Source: an uncultured Clostridium sp. (GTDB lineage Bacteria > Bacillota > Clostridia > Clostridiales > Clostridiaceae). From it: a DNA stretch of 40,537 bases. The position numbers and the translations under genes are program-made. The notes under the pieces were generated by a model. The model searched no databases. It was not told where the DNA came from and saw only the letters and a list, made by a program, of their open reading frames with translations. Positions 16,396 to 23,767 of the stretch are shown here, one piece after another (positions within the stretch are counted from its first letter, which is position 1; the number at the start of each line of letters is the position of its first letter). The DNA lies in the NCBI RefSeq assembly GCF_910588715.1, contig NZ_CAJURG010000013.1:1-40537 (forward strand), in the 5' to 3' direction.

Positions 16396-17175
16396 GTCGT
16401 ACACATGAATAAAGAAATAATGAACATAAGAATCGATAGTATTTTTCCTAATGAATATCAACCAAGAAAATTCTTTAAGGAAGAAGCGTTAGAGGAATTG
16501 AGTCAATCTATAAAAGAGTATGGCATAATTCAGCCTCTTACTGTAAGAAGAGTTGGAGAAAAATTTGAATTAGTTGCAGGAGAAAGAAGATGGAGAGCAG
16601 CTAGAATGGCACAGCTTGAAGTTGTTCCATGTAATATAATTAAAATTACAGATGCTCAATCTGCGGAAATTGCATTATTAGAAAACTTACAAAGAGAGAA
16701 TTTAAATTTTATAGAAGAAGCTGAGGCATATTATAATTTAATTAATGAGCATAAATTCACTCAAGAGGAATTAGCTAATAAGATGGGTAAAAAACAATCC
16801 ACTATAGCTAATAAATTAAGATTACTTAAGTTAAGCAATAAATTAAGAGTATTGTGTATTGAAAATAATTTAACAGAAAGACATGCAAGAGCCCTTTTAG
16901 GTTTACCAGATGAAAAATTACAATTAAAAGTTATAAAAAAGGTTATAAAAAATTCTTTAAATGTAAAGAAAACAGAAGAGTTAATTAATACAGAATTATT
17001 GAAATTAGTTGGTAACCCAATTAAACAGAAAAAAGGGAAGGGTGTTTTACCTGGCAAGTTATATGTTAATACTATAAAACAAGTATTAGGTAAATTTAAT
17101 ATACCAGCTAAATATAAACTTCAAGATAGGGATGAATGTATTGAAATAATAGTTTCTATACCTAAAAGTAAATAA
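16393..17175 (+). CDS. noc: Nucleoid occlusion protein Noc (ParB family)
   Basis: Noc is a ParB-related DNA-binding protein that in B. subtilis spreads from its sites, binds the membrane and blocks Z-ring formation over the chromosome. The 260-residue protein has the ParB N-terminal CTPase domain (EYQPRK, then LVAGERRWRAARMAQLEVVPC, and ENLQRENLNFIEEA) and the helix-turn-helix TQEELANKMGKKQSTIANKLRLLKL. Position before soj-spo0J and the presence of a separate ParB downstream support Noc over ParB. An in-frame TAG directly precedes the ATG at 16393. A second ATG at 16405 (MNKEIMN) is the alternative start. Neither has an adjacent Shine-Dalgarno; see the hairpin entry. Confidence 0.93.
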   Translation: MVVHMNKEIMNIRIDSIFPNEYQPRKFFKEEALEELSQSIKEYGIIQPLTVRRVGEKFELVAGERRWRAARMAQLEVVPCNIIKITDAQSAEIALLENLQRENLNFIEEAEAYYNLINEHKFTQEELANKMGKKQSTIANKLRLLKLSNKLRVLCIENNLTERHARALLGLPDEKLQLKVIKKVIKNSLNVKKTEELINTELLKLVGNPIKQKKGKGVLPGKLYVNTIKQVLGKFNIPAKYKLQDRDECIEIIVSIPKSK

Positions 17176-17205
17176 AAAATAGCACTCCTGTGGAGTGCTA
17201 TTTTT
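17175..17205 (+). terminator. Terminator after noc
   Basis: A stem of about 14 bp (ATAGCACTCC 17179-17188 with GGAGTGCTAT 17192-17201, extended by A-T pairs) has a 3-nt loop and ends in five T. It separates noc from soj. A parS site begins two bases later. Confidence 0.92.
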
Positions 17206-17206
17206 A

Positions 17207-17222
17207 TGTTTCACGTGAAACA
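17207..17222. promoter_or_regulatory. parS: parS centromere site 1
   Basis: TGTTTCACGTGAAACA is a perfect 16-bp palindrome, identical to the consensus parS site bound by ParB/Spo0J in Firmicutes. It lies between noc and soj, about 9.5 kb from the origin unwinding element. ParB clamps load here and slide onto the flanking DNA. Confidence 0.98.
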
Positions 17223-17259
17223 CTTATGCTAAATTTATTTTAAATTTAATATGTCTATC

Positions 17260-17288
17260 TTTAATTATTTTATAAAAGTATATATAAT
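17260..17288 (+). promoter_or_regulatory. Possible promoter of soj-spo0J
   Basis: A perfect TATAAT (17283-17288) is preceded at 17 bp by TTTAAT (17260-17265), a weak -35. It lies about 40 bp downstream of parS, where ParB spreading could repress it. Confidence 0.4.
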
Positions 17289-17299
17289 ATAACTGAGGG

Positions 17300-17333
17300 A
17301 AGGGGGTGAAGTCCTAAAATAGGGCTTTATATG
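17300..17333 (+). promoter_or_regulatory. Shine-Dalgarno, 8-bp hairpin, then soj start codon
   Basis: AAGGGGGTGA (17300-17309) can pair fully with the 16S rRNA 3' end, counting one G-U, but its G run ends 24 bases before the soj ATG at 17331. Between them AAGTCCTA (17309-17316) and TAGGGCTT (17320-17327) form an 8-bp stem with an AAA loop and one G-U pair. Folding only the six inner pairs leaves TGAA plus TTTAT, an effective spacing of about nine bases. A minimal AGGG at 17321-17324 inside the stem is the only close alternative site. Confidence 0.6.
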
Positions 17334-18092
17334 AAAAAAATATGTATTTTTAATCAAAAAGGTGGAGTAGGAAAAACTACTACTAATATTAATTTATGTG
17401 CTTATTTAGCAATGGAAGGGTATAAGGTATTAACAATAGATATTGATCCACAAGGAAATACAACAAGTGGATTTGGAATAGATAAAAGAGATTTAGAATA
17501 TTCTATGTATGATGTACTTACAGCAAATGTTCCGTTAAAAGATGTTATTATAAAAAGTGAATTAATTACTAACCTATACATAGCACCATCAACAATGGAG
17601 TTAGCAGGTGCAGAGGTAGAAATAATTGAAGTAAAAGATAGAGAGACTATACTGCTAAGAGAAATTACATCTATACAAGATGAATATGATTTTATATTTA
17701 TAGATTGTCCACCTTCATTAGGTGTATTAACAATTAATGCTTTAACAGCTGCTGATTCTGTATTAATACCTATACAATGTGAATTTTATGCTTTAGAAGG
17801 GGTAGGACAGTTGATAAATACTATACAATTAGTAAAAAAATCATTAAATAAATCATTAAATATAGAAGGTGTAGTAATGACTATGTATGATTATAGAACT
17901 AATTTAAGTAATGAAGTATATGGAGAAGCAAAAAAATTCTTTAATGATAAAGTATATAAAACGACTATTGCTAGAAATATAAGATTAGCAGAAGCACCGA
18001 GTTTTGGTTTACCAATTATGCTTTATGATGAAAAATGCAAGGGTGCAGATGCGTATAAACGTTTTGCTAAAGAATTTTTAAGTAAGCAATAG
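17331..18092 (+). CDS. soj: Chromosome partitioning ATPase Soj/ParA
   Basis: Soj (ParA) is a Walker-type ATPase that works with ParB in origin segregation and, in B. subtilis, regulates DnaA. The 253-residue protein begins MKKICIFNQKGGVGKTTTNI, with the deviant Walker A KGGVGKTT including the signature lysine. It continues with IDIDPQGNTTSG and FIDCPPSLGVLT. In-frame codons upstream give no other standard start before a stop at 17307-17309. parB starts 13 bp downstream, and parS sites lie on both sides of the pair. A sporulation link (Spo0J/Soj) is known in B. subtilis. Confidence 0.97.
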   Translation: MKKICIFNQKGGVGKTTTNINLCAYLAMEGYKVLTIDIDPQGNTTSGFGIDKRDLEYSMYDVLTANVPLKDVIIKSELITNLYIAPSTMELAGAEVEIIEVKDRETILLREITSIQDEYDFIFIDCPPSLGVLTINALTAADSVLIPIQCEFYALEGVGQLINTIQLVKKSLNKSLNIEGVVMTMYDYRTNLSNEVYGEAKKFFNDKVYKTTIARNIRLAEAPSFGLPIMLYDEKCKGADAYKRFAKEFLSKQ

Positions 18093-18105
18093 GAGAGATA
18101 AACAG

Positions 18106-18990
18106 ATGAGTAAAAAATTTGGATTAGGAAAAGGCCTAAATGCTCTTATACCCGAAGAAACTATTTTGGGTACATTGGACAACAAATTGGAAAAAACTAA
18201 TGAAAAAGAAAAAGGCTCTATATTAATAGATATTAATTTAATTAAGAATAATGAAGATCAACCAAGAAAATCTTTTGATGATGAAAAGATTTTAGAGTTA
18301 TCAGAATCTATTAAAGGTAATGGAATAATACAACCCTTAATATTAAGAAAAGTTGATGATGAATATGTTATTGTTGCTGGAGAGAGAAGATGGAGAGCAG
18401 CTAAATTAATTGGGCTTAAAGAAGTACCAGCAATAATAATGAATTTAACTGAAAAGCAGATTTTAGAAATATCATTAATTGAAAATATTCAAAGAGAAGA
18501 TTTAAACTCTATTGAAGAAGCATTAGCTTATAAAAAACTAATAAGTGATTTTAATTTAACACAAGAAGAATTAAGTAAAAGAATAGGAAAATCACGTGTT
18601 ACAATAACTAATACTTTAAGATTATTAAATCTTAGTGAGGGTGTTCAACAGTATATTATTGAAGGTGTAATATCAGAAGGACATGGTAGAGCTTTATTAG
18701 GAATAAATGATAGTAAGCTTCAATGTGAGTTAGCACAAAATGTTATTGATGATAAATTATCTGTAAGAGAGTTAGAAGTATTAATAAGAAAGTTAAAAAG
18801 TAGTCCTACAAGAGAAAAGGCAAAGTCAACTAATGAGATTAATCCATATTATAAGGATATAACATATAAACTAGAAAATTATTTTGGAACTAAAGTTAAT
18901 ATTACAAATAAAAATAATAAGGGTAAAATAGAGATTGAATACTATTCTGAAGAGGATTTACAAAGAATATTAGAAATAATTAATTTATAA
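18106..18990 (+). CDS. parB: Chromosome partitioning protein ParB/Spo0J
   Basis: ParB is the CTP-dependent DNA clamp that loads at parS and organises the origin region for segregation. The 294-residue protein starts with the typical MSKKFGLGKGLNALIPE, which includes the Soj-activating N-terminal basic segment. It then shows the CTPase motifs (DQPRKSFDD, IVAGERRWRAAKLIGLKEVPA, ENIQREDLNSIEEA), the helix-turn-helix TQEELSKRIGKSRVTITNTLRLLNL, and a C-terminal dimerisation domain ending in YSEEDLQRILEIINL. AGGAGAG precedes the ATG. A perfect parS starts three bases after the stop codon. Confidence 0.97.
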   Translation: MSKKFGLGKGLNALIPEETILGTLDNKLEKTNEKEKGSILIDINLIKNNEDQPRKSFDDEKILELSESIKGNGIIQPLILRKVDDEYVIVAGERRWRAAKLIGLKEVPAIIMNLTEKQILEISLIENIQREDLNSIEEALAYKKLISDFNLTQEELSKRIGKSRVTITNTLRLLNLSEGVQQYIIEGVISEGHGRALLGINDSKLQCELAQNVIDDKLSVRELEVLIRKLKSSPTREKAKSTNEINPYYKDITYKLENYFGTKVNITNKNNKGKIEIEYYSEEDLQRILEIINL

Positions 18991-18992
18991 AG

Positions 18993-19008
18993 TGTTTCAC
19001 GTGAAACA
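18993..19008. promoter_or_regulatory. parS: parS centromere site 2
   Basis: This is a second perfect TGTTTCACGTGAAACA palindrome, lying in the 38-bp gap between parB and the DUF4446 gene. With the first site, 1.8 kb away, it brackets the soj-parB pair exactly. Confidence 0.98.
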
Positions 19009-19028
19009 TTTGAAGGGAAGTAATATAA

Positions 19029-19532
19029 ATGGATAGCATAATAAATTTTATCAATGAATATTCAATCTTCGTAATAATTGGGTTATCAGTAATAACATTA
19101 TTACTTTTTATAATTACAATAATATTATTAGTATCTGTAAAAAAATTAGAGAGTAAATATCAAAAAATGATGTGCGGCGTTGACAATAAGAATTTAGAAC
19201 AGGTTATTGAGGATAATTTAGGAAATGTTGAAAAAGCATTAAATAGATCACAAGAAGCAATTGATGAATGTAAAAATATTTCTGAAGAATTAAAAGGATG
19301 TATAAATAAGGTTTCTATAATTAGATATAAGGCTTTTGAAGATATAGGTAGTGATTTAAGCTTCTCAATTGCAATATTAGATTCTTATAATGATGGTGTT
19401 ATTATAACTGGAATATATTCAAGACATGATAGTACTACATATGCTAAACCAATAGATAAGGGAAGATCAAAGTACGATTTGTCAGAAGAGGAACTAAAAG
19501 TTTTAAACGATGCAATTAATTCTAAGAGCTAA
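19029..19532 (+). CDS. DUF4446 family membrane-anchored protein
   Basis: This 167-residue protein has one N-terminal membrane helix (about residues 12-37, IFVIIGLSVITLLLFIITIILL) and then a helical stretch with coiled-coil character (about 40-100). A compact C-terminal domain follows (KVSIIRYKAFEDIGSDLSFSIAILDSYNDGV). I recognise it as the DUF4446 family, often found directly after parB in clostridia. No catalytic motif is seen and its role is unknown; the location suggests something linked to chromosome or envelope function. AAGGGAAG lies 12 bases before the ATG. Confidence 0.85.
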   Translation: MDSIINFINEYSIFVIIGLSVITLLLFIITIILLVSVKKLESKYQKMMCGVDNKNLEQVIEDNLGNVEKALNRSQEAIDECKNISEELKGCINKVSIIRYKAFEDIGSDLSFSIAILDSYNDGVIITGIYSRHDSTTYAKPIDKGRSKYDLSEEELKVLNDAINSKS

Positions 19533-19576
19533 ATTATAAAAGGTAGTTGTTTTAACAGCTACCTTTTATAATTTTT
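19531..19576. terminator. Bidirectional terminator, DUF4446 / yyaC
   Basis: A stem of 18 bp with one G-U (19533-19550 with 19555-19572) has A-rich and T-rich flanks on the two sides, so it can act on both strands. It lies between convergent genes. Confidence 0.92.
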
Positions 19577-19594
19577 AACTTTTAATATTAATAC

Positions 19595-20167
19595 TTAATC
19601 ATAGGAAACTAAGTGATTATTAGATAAGATTTTGTTAACAAAAAGATCTATAGCATTAGAAATACAATCAGCTAAAGACATTACAATAAATAGCCTAGTA
19701 TTTTGTAACATCATAAAATCTAAATTTCCAGATATGTTAACCACACCTTTTATATTCATTTCACCAACTTCAGGTAAATTTTTTTCTAATGCTAAACCAG
19801 GATGTAGGGGGGAATCTTCAACGAATACTTTTCCTATATTTTGAACATTTCCAAGAGAAGCATCTATTCCAATAATAAAGGGATTTATAAAATTAGATTT
19901 AATTTTATTTAGAACCTCAGCTAAATTAATTGAATGAACAGGATATTCTAATGAACCATATATATAAATATTTTTTCTTTTAATATTTTTAAGTTTATAT
20001 CCTATTAATGGTCCTAATGAATCTCCAGTAGCTCGGTCTGTACCAATGCATAGGAATATTATTGGTCTATTTTCTAAAAATATATCTTTAAGTTTAATAT
20101 ATAAATATTCCCCTAATTCGTTTGAGGAGTTAGGGGAAAGTGAATCTATGTAAAAACAATCATCCAT
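19595..20167 (-). CDS. yyaC: Spore protein YyaC (GPR-like)
   Basis: YyaC is a sporulation protein related to the germination protease GPR. The 190 residues include the family motif FLCIGTDRATGDSLGPLIG near residue 40, then YGSLEYPVHSINL, IGIDASLGN, and EVGEMNIKGVVNISGNLDFMMLQNTRL. Its presence marks the host as a spore former. The start follows AAGGAGG. It lies 63 bp downstream of a desulfurase-like gene on the same strand and may share its transcript. The gene runs against the replication direction of this arm. Confidence 0.9.
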   Translation of the reverse strand: MDDCFYIDSLSPNSSNELGEYLYIKLKDIFLENRPIIFLCIGTDRATGDSLGPLIGYKLKNIKRKNIYIYGSLEYPVHSINLAEVLNKIKSNFINPFIIGIDASLGNVQNIGKVFVEDSPLHPGLALEKNLPEVGEMNIKGVVNISGNLDFMMLQNTRLFIVMSLADCISNAIDLFVNKILSNNHLVSYD

Positions 20168-20230
20168 GTTAAAACCTCCTTATTGGAAGTATCGACAAGA
20201 ATTTAACAACTTATTCAAAAGGGAAACTAT

Positions 20231-21388
20231 TTACTTATAAATTGAATTTATCTTATTTAGAGAGTCTATAGTGTATTTAATTTCTTCTACTGTATTAAAA
20301 TAACCTAAACTAAGCCTAACAGTTCCATTAGGGAAAGTACCTATAGTTTTATGGGCAAGGGGAGCACAATGCAATCCGCTTCTATTGTTAATATTGAAGT
20401 CTGATTCTAAAATATAAGATAATTCACTAACATCTAATTTAGAGTGAGTTATTGATATACAAGAAGTAGAATATTTCTTATCTAAGACACCACTTATTTT
20501 ATAGTTAGGCATATTAAGAATTCCAGCTATTAAATAAGATCTTAAATAGCTATTATGTTCGTAGATTGTATTTAAGCCTTCAGATTCTATAAATTTTATT
20601 GCTTCATAGAGCCCTACTATTCCAGGAAGATTTAAAGTTCCAGATTCAAATTTATCAGGTAAAAAGTCAGGCTGTATTAAAGAATGAGATAAACTTCCTG
20701 TACCACCAAGAACTAATGGATTACATATTTCATTTAATTTATCATCAATAATAAAGCCTCCTATTCCTTGAGGTCCTAATAAACTTTTATGACCAGTAAA
20801 GGCTAAAGCATTTAATGATAATTCCTTAAAATTTATATCAAGTATACCAGCACTTTGAGCACTATCTAATATGAAAAATATGCCATGTTTTTTGCATACT
20901 TCACCTATTTCTTTAATTGGTTGAATAGAGCCTGTAACATTTGAAGCATGAGTAATAACAATTAGTTTTGTATTAGGTTTAATTAAATTTTTTATATTAT
21001 TTACATCTATTATTCCAAGAGCATTAGCTTGAACAATATCTAAATCTATATCTAATATATTTTTTAAGTTATATAATGGTCTAATAACTGAATTATGTTC
21101 CATAGAAGAAGTAATTACATGATCACCAGATTTTATTATTCCGTTTAATAAAATATTCAATGATGAAGTTATATTATTTGTAAATATTACATTCTCTGGT
21201 TTGTCGTAATTAAAAAAATTACAAATTTTTTCTCGAGCTATATATACTGATCTATTTGCTTCTAAAGCATTAGAATGATTTGATCTTCCAGGATTTCCTC
21301 CTATATTTGTTAAATAATTATAAATTGAATCTGATACGATTTTGGGCTTGGGAAACGATGTGCTTCCATTATCTAAATATACTTTCAT
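20231..21388 (-). CDS. Cysteine desulfurase family protein (class V aminotransferase)
   Basis: This is a PLP-dependent enzyme of aminotransferase class V, in the cysteine desulfurase-like group, 385 residues. The PLP lysine is in AFTGHKSLLGPQGIGG near residue 200. The active-site cysteine is in NRSGLHCAPLAHKTIGTFPNGTVR near the C terminus. The N-terminal VYLDNGSTSFPKP and NPGRSNHSNA are typical of the subgroup. It should remove sulfur or selenium from cysteine or selenocysteine. The divergent neighbour encodes a DUF3343 protein, a family proposed to be a Se/S carrier, which fits a delivery pair. It is not IscS or SufS of an Fe-S operon, as no scaffold gene is near. Confidence 0.88.
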   Translation of the reverse strand: MKVYLDNGSTSFPKPKIVSDSIYNYLTNIGGNPGRSNHSNALEANRSVYIAREKICNFFNYDKPENVIFTNNITSSLNILLNGIIKSGDHVITSSMEHNSVIRPLYNLKNILDIDLDIVQANALGIIDVNNIKNLIKPNTKLIVITHASNVTGSIQPIKEIGEVCKKHGIFFILDSAQSAGILDINFKELSLNALAFTGHKSLLGPQGIGGFIIDDKLNEICNPLVLGGTGSLSHSLIQPDFLPDKFESGTLNLPGIVGLYEAIKFIESEGLNTIYEHNSYLRSYLIAGILNMPNYKISGVLDKKYSTSCISITHSKLDVSELSYILESDFNINNRSGLHCAPLAHKTIGTFPNGTVRLSLGYFNTVEEIKYTIDSLNKINSIYK

Positions 21389-21516
21389 TGTTTACTCCTT
21401 TATTTTTATATATTAAAAATGTTGTTTCTTATATTATAATAAAATAAATAAGTAAAATTGCAATAAACCTTTAGAAAAATATGTAATTTTATAATGCTAG
21501 TGTTTATTAAAAATTT

Positions 21517-21550
21517 AAAATATATATAATATAATTATTATATATATTTT
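21517..21550. repeat. AT-only 15-bp palindrome before the DUF3343 gene
   Basis: A perfect 15-bp inverted repeat made only of A and T (21517-21531 with 21536-21550, 4-nt centre TAAT) ends at the base before the Shine-Dalgarno AAGGAGG. It contains TATAAT (21525-21530). It could be a promoter element, a regulator site or a leader hairpin that controls translation. AT-rich genomes yield such repeats by chance more often than balanced ones. Confidence 0.5.
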
Positions 21551-21566
21551 AAGGAGGAAATTAAAA

Positions 21567-21806
21567 ATGAATTATTTTATTATAGTATTTAAAAATACTC
21601 ATGATGCAATGTCTGCAGAACAAAAGTTAGGTAAATTAAACTATAAGTTTAGAATAATGCCTACACCAACTTTAATTACTCAAAGTTGTGGTATTTGCAT
21701 TAGAATAGAGGAAGAGGAAAAATTAAACCAAATAATTAATGATAATATAATTGATTTTAAAAACGTATATAAAAGAGAAGAATCTACCTATATACTAATT
21801 AAGTAA
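21567..21806 (+). CDS. DUF3343 protein, putative Se/S carrier
   Basis: This 79-residue protein matches the DUF3343 family: MNYFIIVFKNTHDAMSAEQK, then the core FRIMPTPTLITQSCGICIRI with the CGIC motif. The family is annotated as a putative selenium/sulfur carrier because it occurs with YedF and selenium genes. The CGIC pair could carry a persulfide or perselenide. The divergently oriented desulfurase-like gene would be the natural donor. A strong AAGGAGGAA precedes the ATG. An MscS gene follows 16 bp downstream, probably in the same transcript. Confidence 0.85.
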   Translation: MNYFIIVFKNTHDAMSAEQKLGKLNYKFRIMPTPTLITQSCGICIRIEEEEKLNQIINDNIIDFKNVYKREESTYILIK

Positions 21807-21822
21807 AAAGAGGAATCATTAT

Positions 21823-22698
21823 ATGTATGGATTTATTAATTTAGATAGTATAAGTAAAAGCATATTTGATTTCTTTAGCAAGAGAATAAACTTGGAAGCT
21901 ATAGTTGAAAAAATTATATCTATTATATTCATATCAATTATAATGTATTTTTCAATAAAAGTAGGAAATAATCTTATAAAAAAGTTTGTTGATAGACAAG
22001 TTGCTAGCAAAGCTAGTTTTTCTTTACAACCTCAAAAAGCATTAACTATAGGAGAAGTGTTAAAAAGTGTTCTAAAGTACACAGTATATATAATAGGTAT
22101 AGGTAGTATGTTATATGATATTTTAGCTAAAATACCTGTTGCCTTAGTGAGTGCAGGGGGATTTGCAATAGGTCTTGGTGCTCAAAGTTTAGTAAAAGAT
22201 ATTATTAATGGTTTTTTTATATTATTTGAGGATCAGTATGGGGTTGGAGACCATGTAACTATTGGTCAATATTCTGGAATTGTAGAAAGTATTGGTATAA
22301 GGACAACTATTTTAAGAGATTTTACAGGTGATTTGCATTTAGTGCCTAATGGTTCAGTTCTTGAAGTTACAAATCATTCAAGAGGTGATATAAGATTTAT
22401 AGTTGATGTTGAAATAGCTTATGAAGAGAATGTTGATTCGGCAATAGAAGTTATCAAGAAAACTAATGAATTATTTGAGGAAAAGCATAAAAGTAAATTG
22501 AGAGGTGAAATTGAAGTATTAGGAGTTCTTTCATTAAATGCTTCAGGAATAACTATTAGGATTATAGGTAGAGCAGAACCATTAAGTCAATGGGAAATGG
22601 AAAGAGAGTTAAGAAAAGATATAAAATTAGCCTTAGATAGAGAAGGAATAGAAATTCCTTATCCAAAGACACAAATTATAAATAAAAATAATAGTTAA
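21823..22698 (+). CDS. Small-conductance mechanosensitive channel (MscS family)
   Basis: This 291-residue membrane channel of the MscS family releases solutes on hypo-osmotic shock. Membrane helices are visible at about 28-48 and 75-95. The pore helix AGGFAIGLGAQSLVKDIINGFFILFEDQYGVGDHV shows the Gly/Ala packing and the conserved D-Q-Y-x-V-G-D turn. A soluble beta and C-terminal domain follows, ending IEIPYPKTQI. It resembles the YkuT/YggB type. AGAGG precedes the ATG. It shares the strand and close spacing with the DUF3343 and DUF951 genes. Confidence 0.92.
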   Translation: MYGFINLDSISKSIFDFFSKRINLEAIVEKIISIIFISIIMYFSIKVGNNLIKKFVDRQVASKASFSLQPQKALTIGEVLKSVLKYTVYIIGIGSMLYDILAKIPVALVSAGGFAIGLGAQSLVKDIINGFFILFEDQYGVGDHVTIGQYSGIVESIGIRTTILRDFTGDLHLVPNGSVLEVTNHSRGDIRFIVDVEIAYEENVDSAIEVIKKTNELFEEKHKSKLRGEIEVLGVLSLNASGITIRIIGRAEPLSQWEMERELRKDIKLALDREGIEIPYPKTQIINKNNS

Positions 22699-22709
22699 GG
22701 GGAATAAAT

Positions 22710-22901
22710 ATGATTCAAACATTTGATTTAGGGGATATTGTTGAAATGAAAAAGCAACATCCTTGTGGAAGTAAGGAATTTGAAGTAATAAGATTAGGTG
22801 CTGATATTAAAATAAAGTGTATTGGATGTGGTAGAATAATTATGATACCACGCATTAAATTCCAAAAAGATACGAAAAAGGTTGTTAAGTCCAATAATTG
22901 A
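22710..22901 (+). CDS. DUF951 family protein
   Basis: This small protein of 63 residues belongs to DUF951. It begins IQTFDLGDIVEMKKQHPCGS and has a CIGCGRIIMIPR segment. The cysteines in HPCG and CIGCG could bind a metal, an inference from their pattern. In Firmicutes it is often encoded next to an MscS gene and just before rpsF, as here. Its function is unknown. AGGGGAAT precedes the ATG. Confidence 0.85.
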   Translation: MIQTFDLGDIVEMKKQHPCGSKEFEVIRLGADIKIKCIGCGRIIMIPRIKFQKDTKKVVKSNN

Positions 22902-22912
22902 AATAAAAATAC

Positions 22913-22941
22913 TTGAAAAGAGTAAAATAAAGTGATAAAAT
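22913..22941 (+). promoter_or_regulatory. Promoter of rpsF-ssb-rpsR
   Basis: TTGAAA (22913-22918), 17 bp, then TAAAAT (22936-22941) with an extended -10 TG at 22933-22934. Transcription would start at about 22947, right at the beginning of the ribosomal protein leader. Confidence 0.8.
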
Positions 22942-22945
22942 TTAA

Positions 22946-22985
22946 AACTGTAATCCCTGCTACAGTAAATTGTAGCCGTTAGTCC
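22946..22985 (+). ncRNA. S6:S18 ribosomal protein leader
   Basis: The 5' leader of rpsF folds into a hairpin, GCTACA (22959-22964) with TGTAGC (22971-22976). An internal loop holds TCCCT on one side and CG right after the stem on the other, and a short lower stem (TAA 22951-22953 with TTA 22979-22981) closes it. A hairpin followed by CCG in the rpsF leader is the known binding motif of the S6:S18 complex, which represses its own operon. The match is by eye. Confidence 0.7.
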
Positions 22986-23001
22986 AAAGGAGGTGAAAAT
23001 G

Positions 23002-23289
23002 ATGAGAAAGTACGAAACTATATTTATATTACACCCATCATTAGATGAAGAGGCTGTTAAGGCTGGAATCGAAAAATTCCAAGGTGTTATAGAAAACGGT
23101 GGAGGAAAAGTTGAAAATGTTGATTTCTGGGGTAAGAGAAAGCTTGCTTATGAAATAAACAAAGTTAACGAAGGTTACTATACTTTAATTAACTTCGAAG
23201 CTACTCCTGAATTACCAAAAGAGTTAGACAGAGTTTTCAGAATTACTGATGGTGTTATAAGACACATAATCGTTAAAAACGAAGCGTAA
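23002..23289 (+). CDS. rpsF: 30S ribosomal protein S6
   Basis: S6 is a small-subunit ribosomal protein that pairs with S18. The 95-residue form starts MRKYETIFILHPSLDEEAVK and ends with RVFRITDGVIRHIIVK plus a short tail, normal length and sequence for the family. The full Shine-Dalgarno AAAGGAGGTGA allows ATG 23002 or the adjacent ATG 22999. I prefer 23002 because family members start at MRKYET. The order rpsF-ssb-rpsR is conserved, and the leader suggests feedback by S6:S18. Confidence 0.95.
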   Translation: MRKYETIFILHPSLDEEAVKAGIEKFQGVIENGGGKVENVDFWGKRKLAYEINKVNEGYYTLINFEATPELPKELDRVFRITDGVIRHIIVKNEA

Positions 23290-23302
23290 GAGGTGTATTG
23301 AA

Positions 23303-23734
23303 ATGAATAAAGTTATACTTATTGGTAGACTTACTAAAGATCCAGAATTAAGATATGCAGCTGGTAGCGGTACTGCAGTTTGTAGATTTACTGTTGCTAT
23401 TAATAGACAATTTAAAAAAGATGAAACAGACTTTATAAATTGTGTAGCATTTGGAAAAACTGGAGAAACAATTACACAATATCTTACAAAGGGTAGACAA
23501 ATTGCTGTTACTGGAAGTATAAGAACAGGTAGTTATGATGCACAAGATGGAACTAAAAGATATACTACTGATGTAGCTGTAGAAAGTTTTGAGTTCATAG
23601 GTTCTAATTTTGGCGAAGGTAACAATAATTCATACTCAAGAAATTCTGATAACGCATGGGGTGCTCCAACTGAAAGTCCAGATATGGGATTTGGAGATAT
23701 GACTCCAGTTGATGATGGTGATATGCCATTTTAA
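23303..23734 (+). CDS. ssb: Single-stranded DNA-binding protein
   Basis: SSB coats single-stranded DNA at replication forks and recruits repair and replication proteins through its C-terminal tip. The 143-residue protein has the OB fold (MNKVILIGRLTKDPELRYAA, FINCVAFGKTGETITQYLTKG, GSYDAQDGTKRYTTDV). A disordered N/S/G-rich linker follows, then the acidic tip DDGDMPF, a mild variant of the usual DDDIPF. It lies 13 bp after rpsF and 33 bp before rpsR, the standard arrangement. Confidence 0.97.
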   Translation: MNKVILIGRLTKDPELRYAAGSGTAVCRFTVAINRQFKKDETDFINCVAFGKTGETITQYLTKGRQIAVTGSIRTGSYDAQDGTKRYTTDVAVESFEFIGSNFGEGNNNSYSRNSDNAWGAPTESPDMGFGDMTPVDDGDMPF

Positions 23735-23767
23735 AAAAGTCTAATTATTTTATAAGGAGGGAACATC

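Noticed and set aside
16211..17330. Noc-binding sites (ATTTCCCGGGAAAT type)
   Set aside because: No such palindrome was found by eye here or elsewhere in the window.
18588..18603. parS-like sequence around TCACGTG inside parB
   Set aside because: Only 10 of 16 bases match parS. B. subtilis has a parS inside spo0J, but this one is too degenerate to call.
20187..20217. Forespore sigma-F/G promoter (TGAATA, 18 bp, GATACTT) or Spo0A box (TTGTCGAT) before yyaC
   Set aside because: A start at the expected distance would fall in the Shine-Dalgarno and leave almost no leader, and the -10 matches only 5 of 7. The Spo0A box has one mismatch and stands alone.
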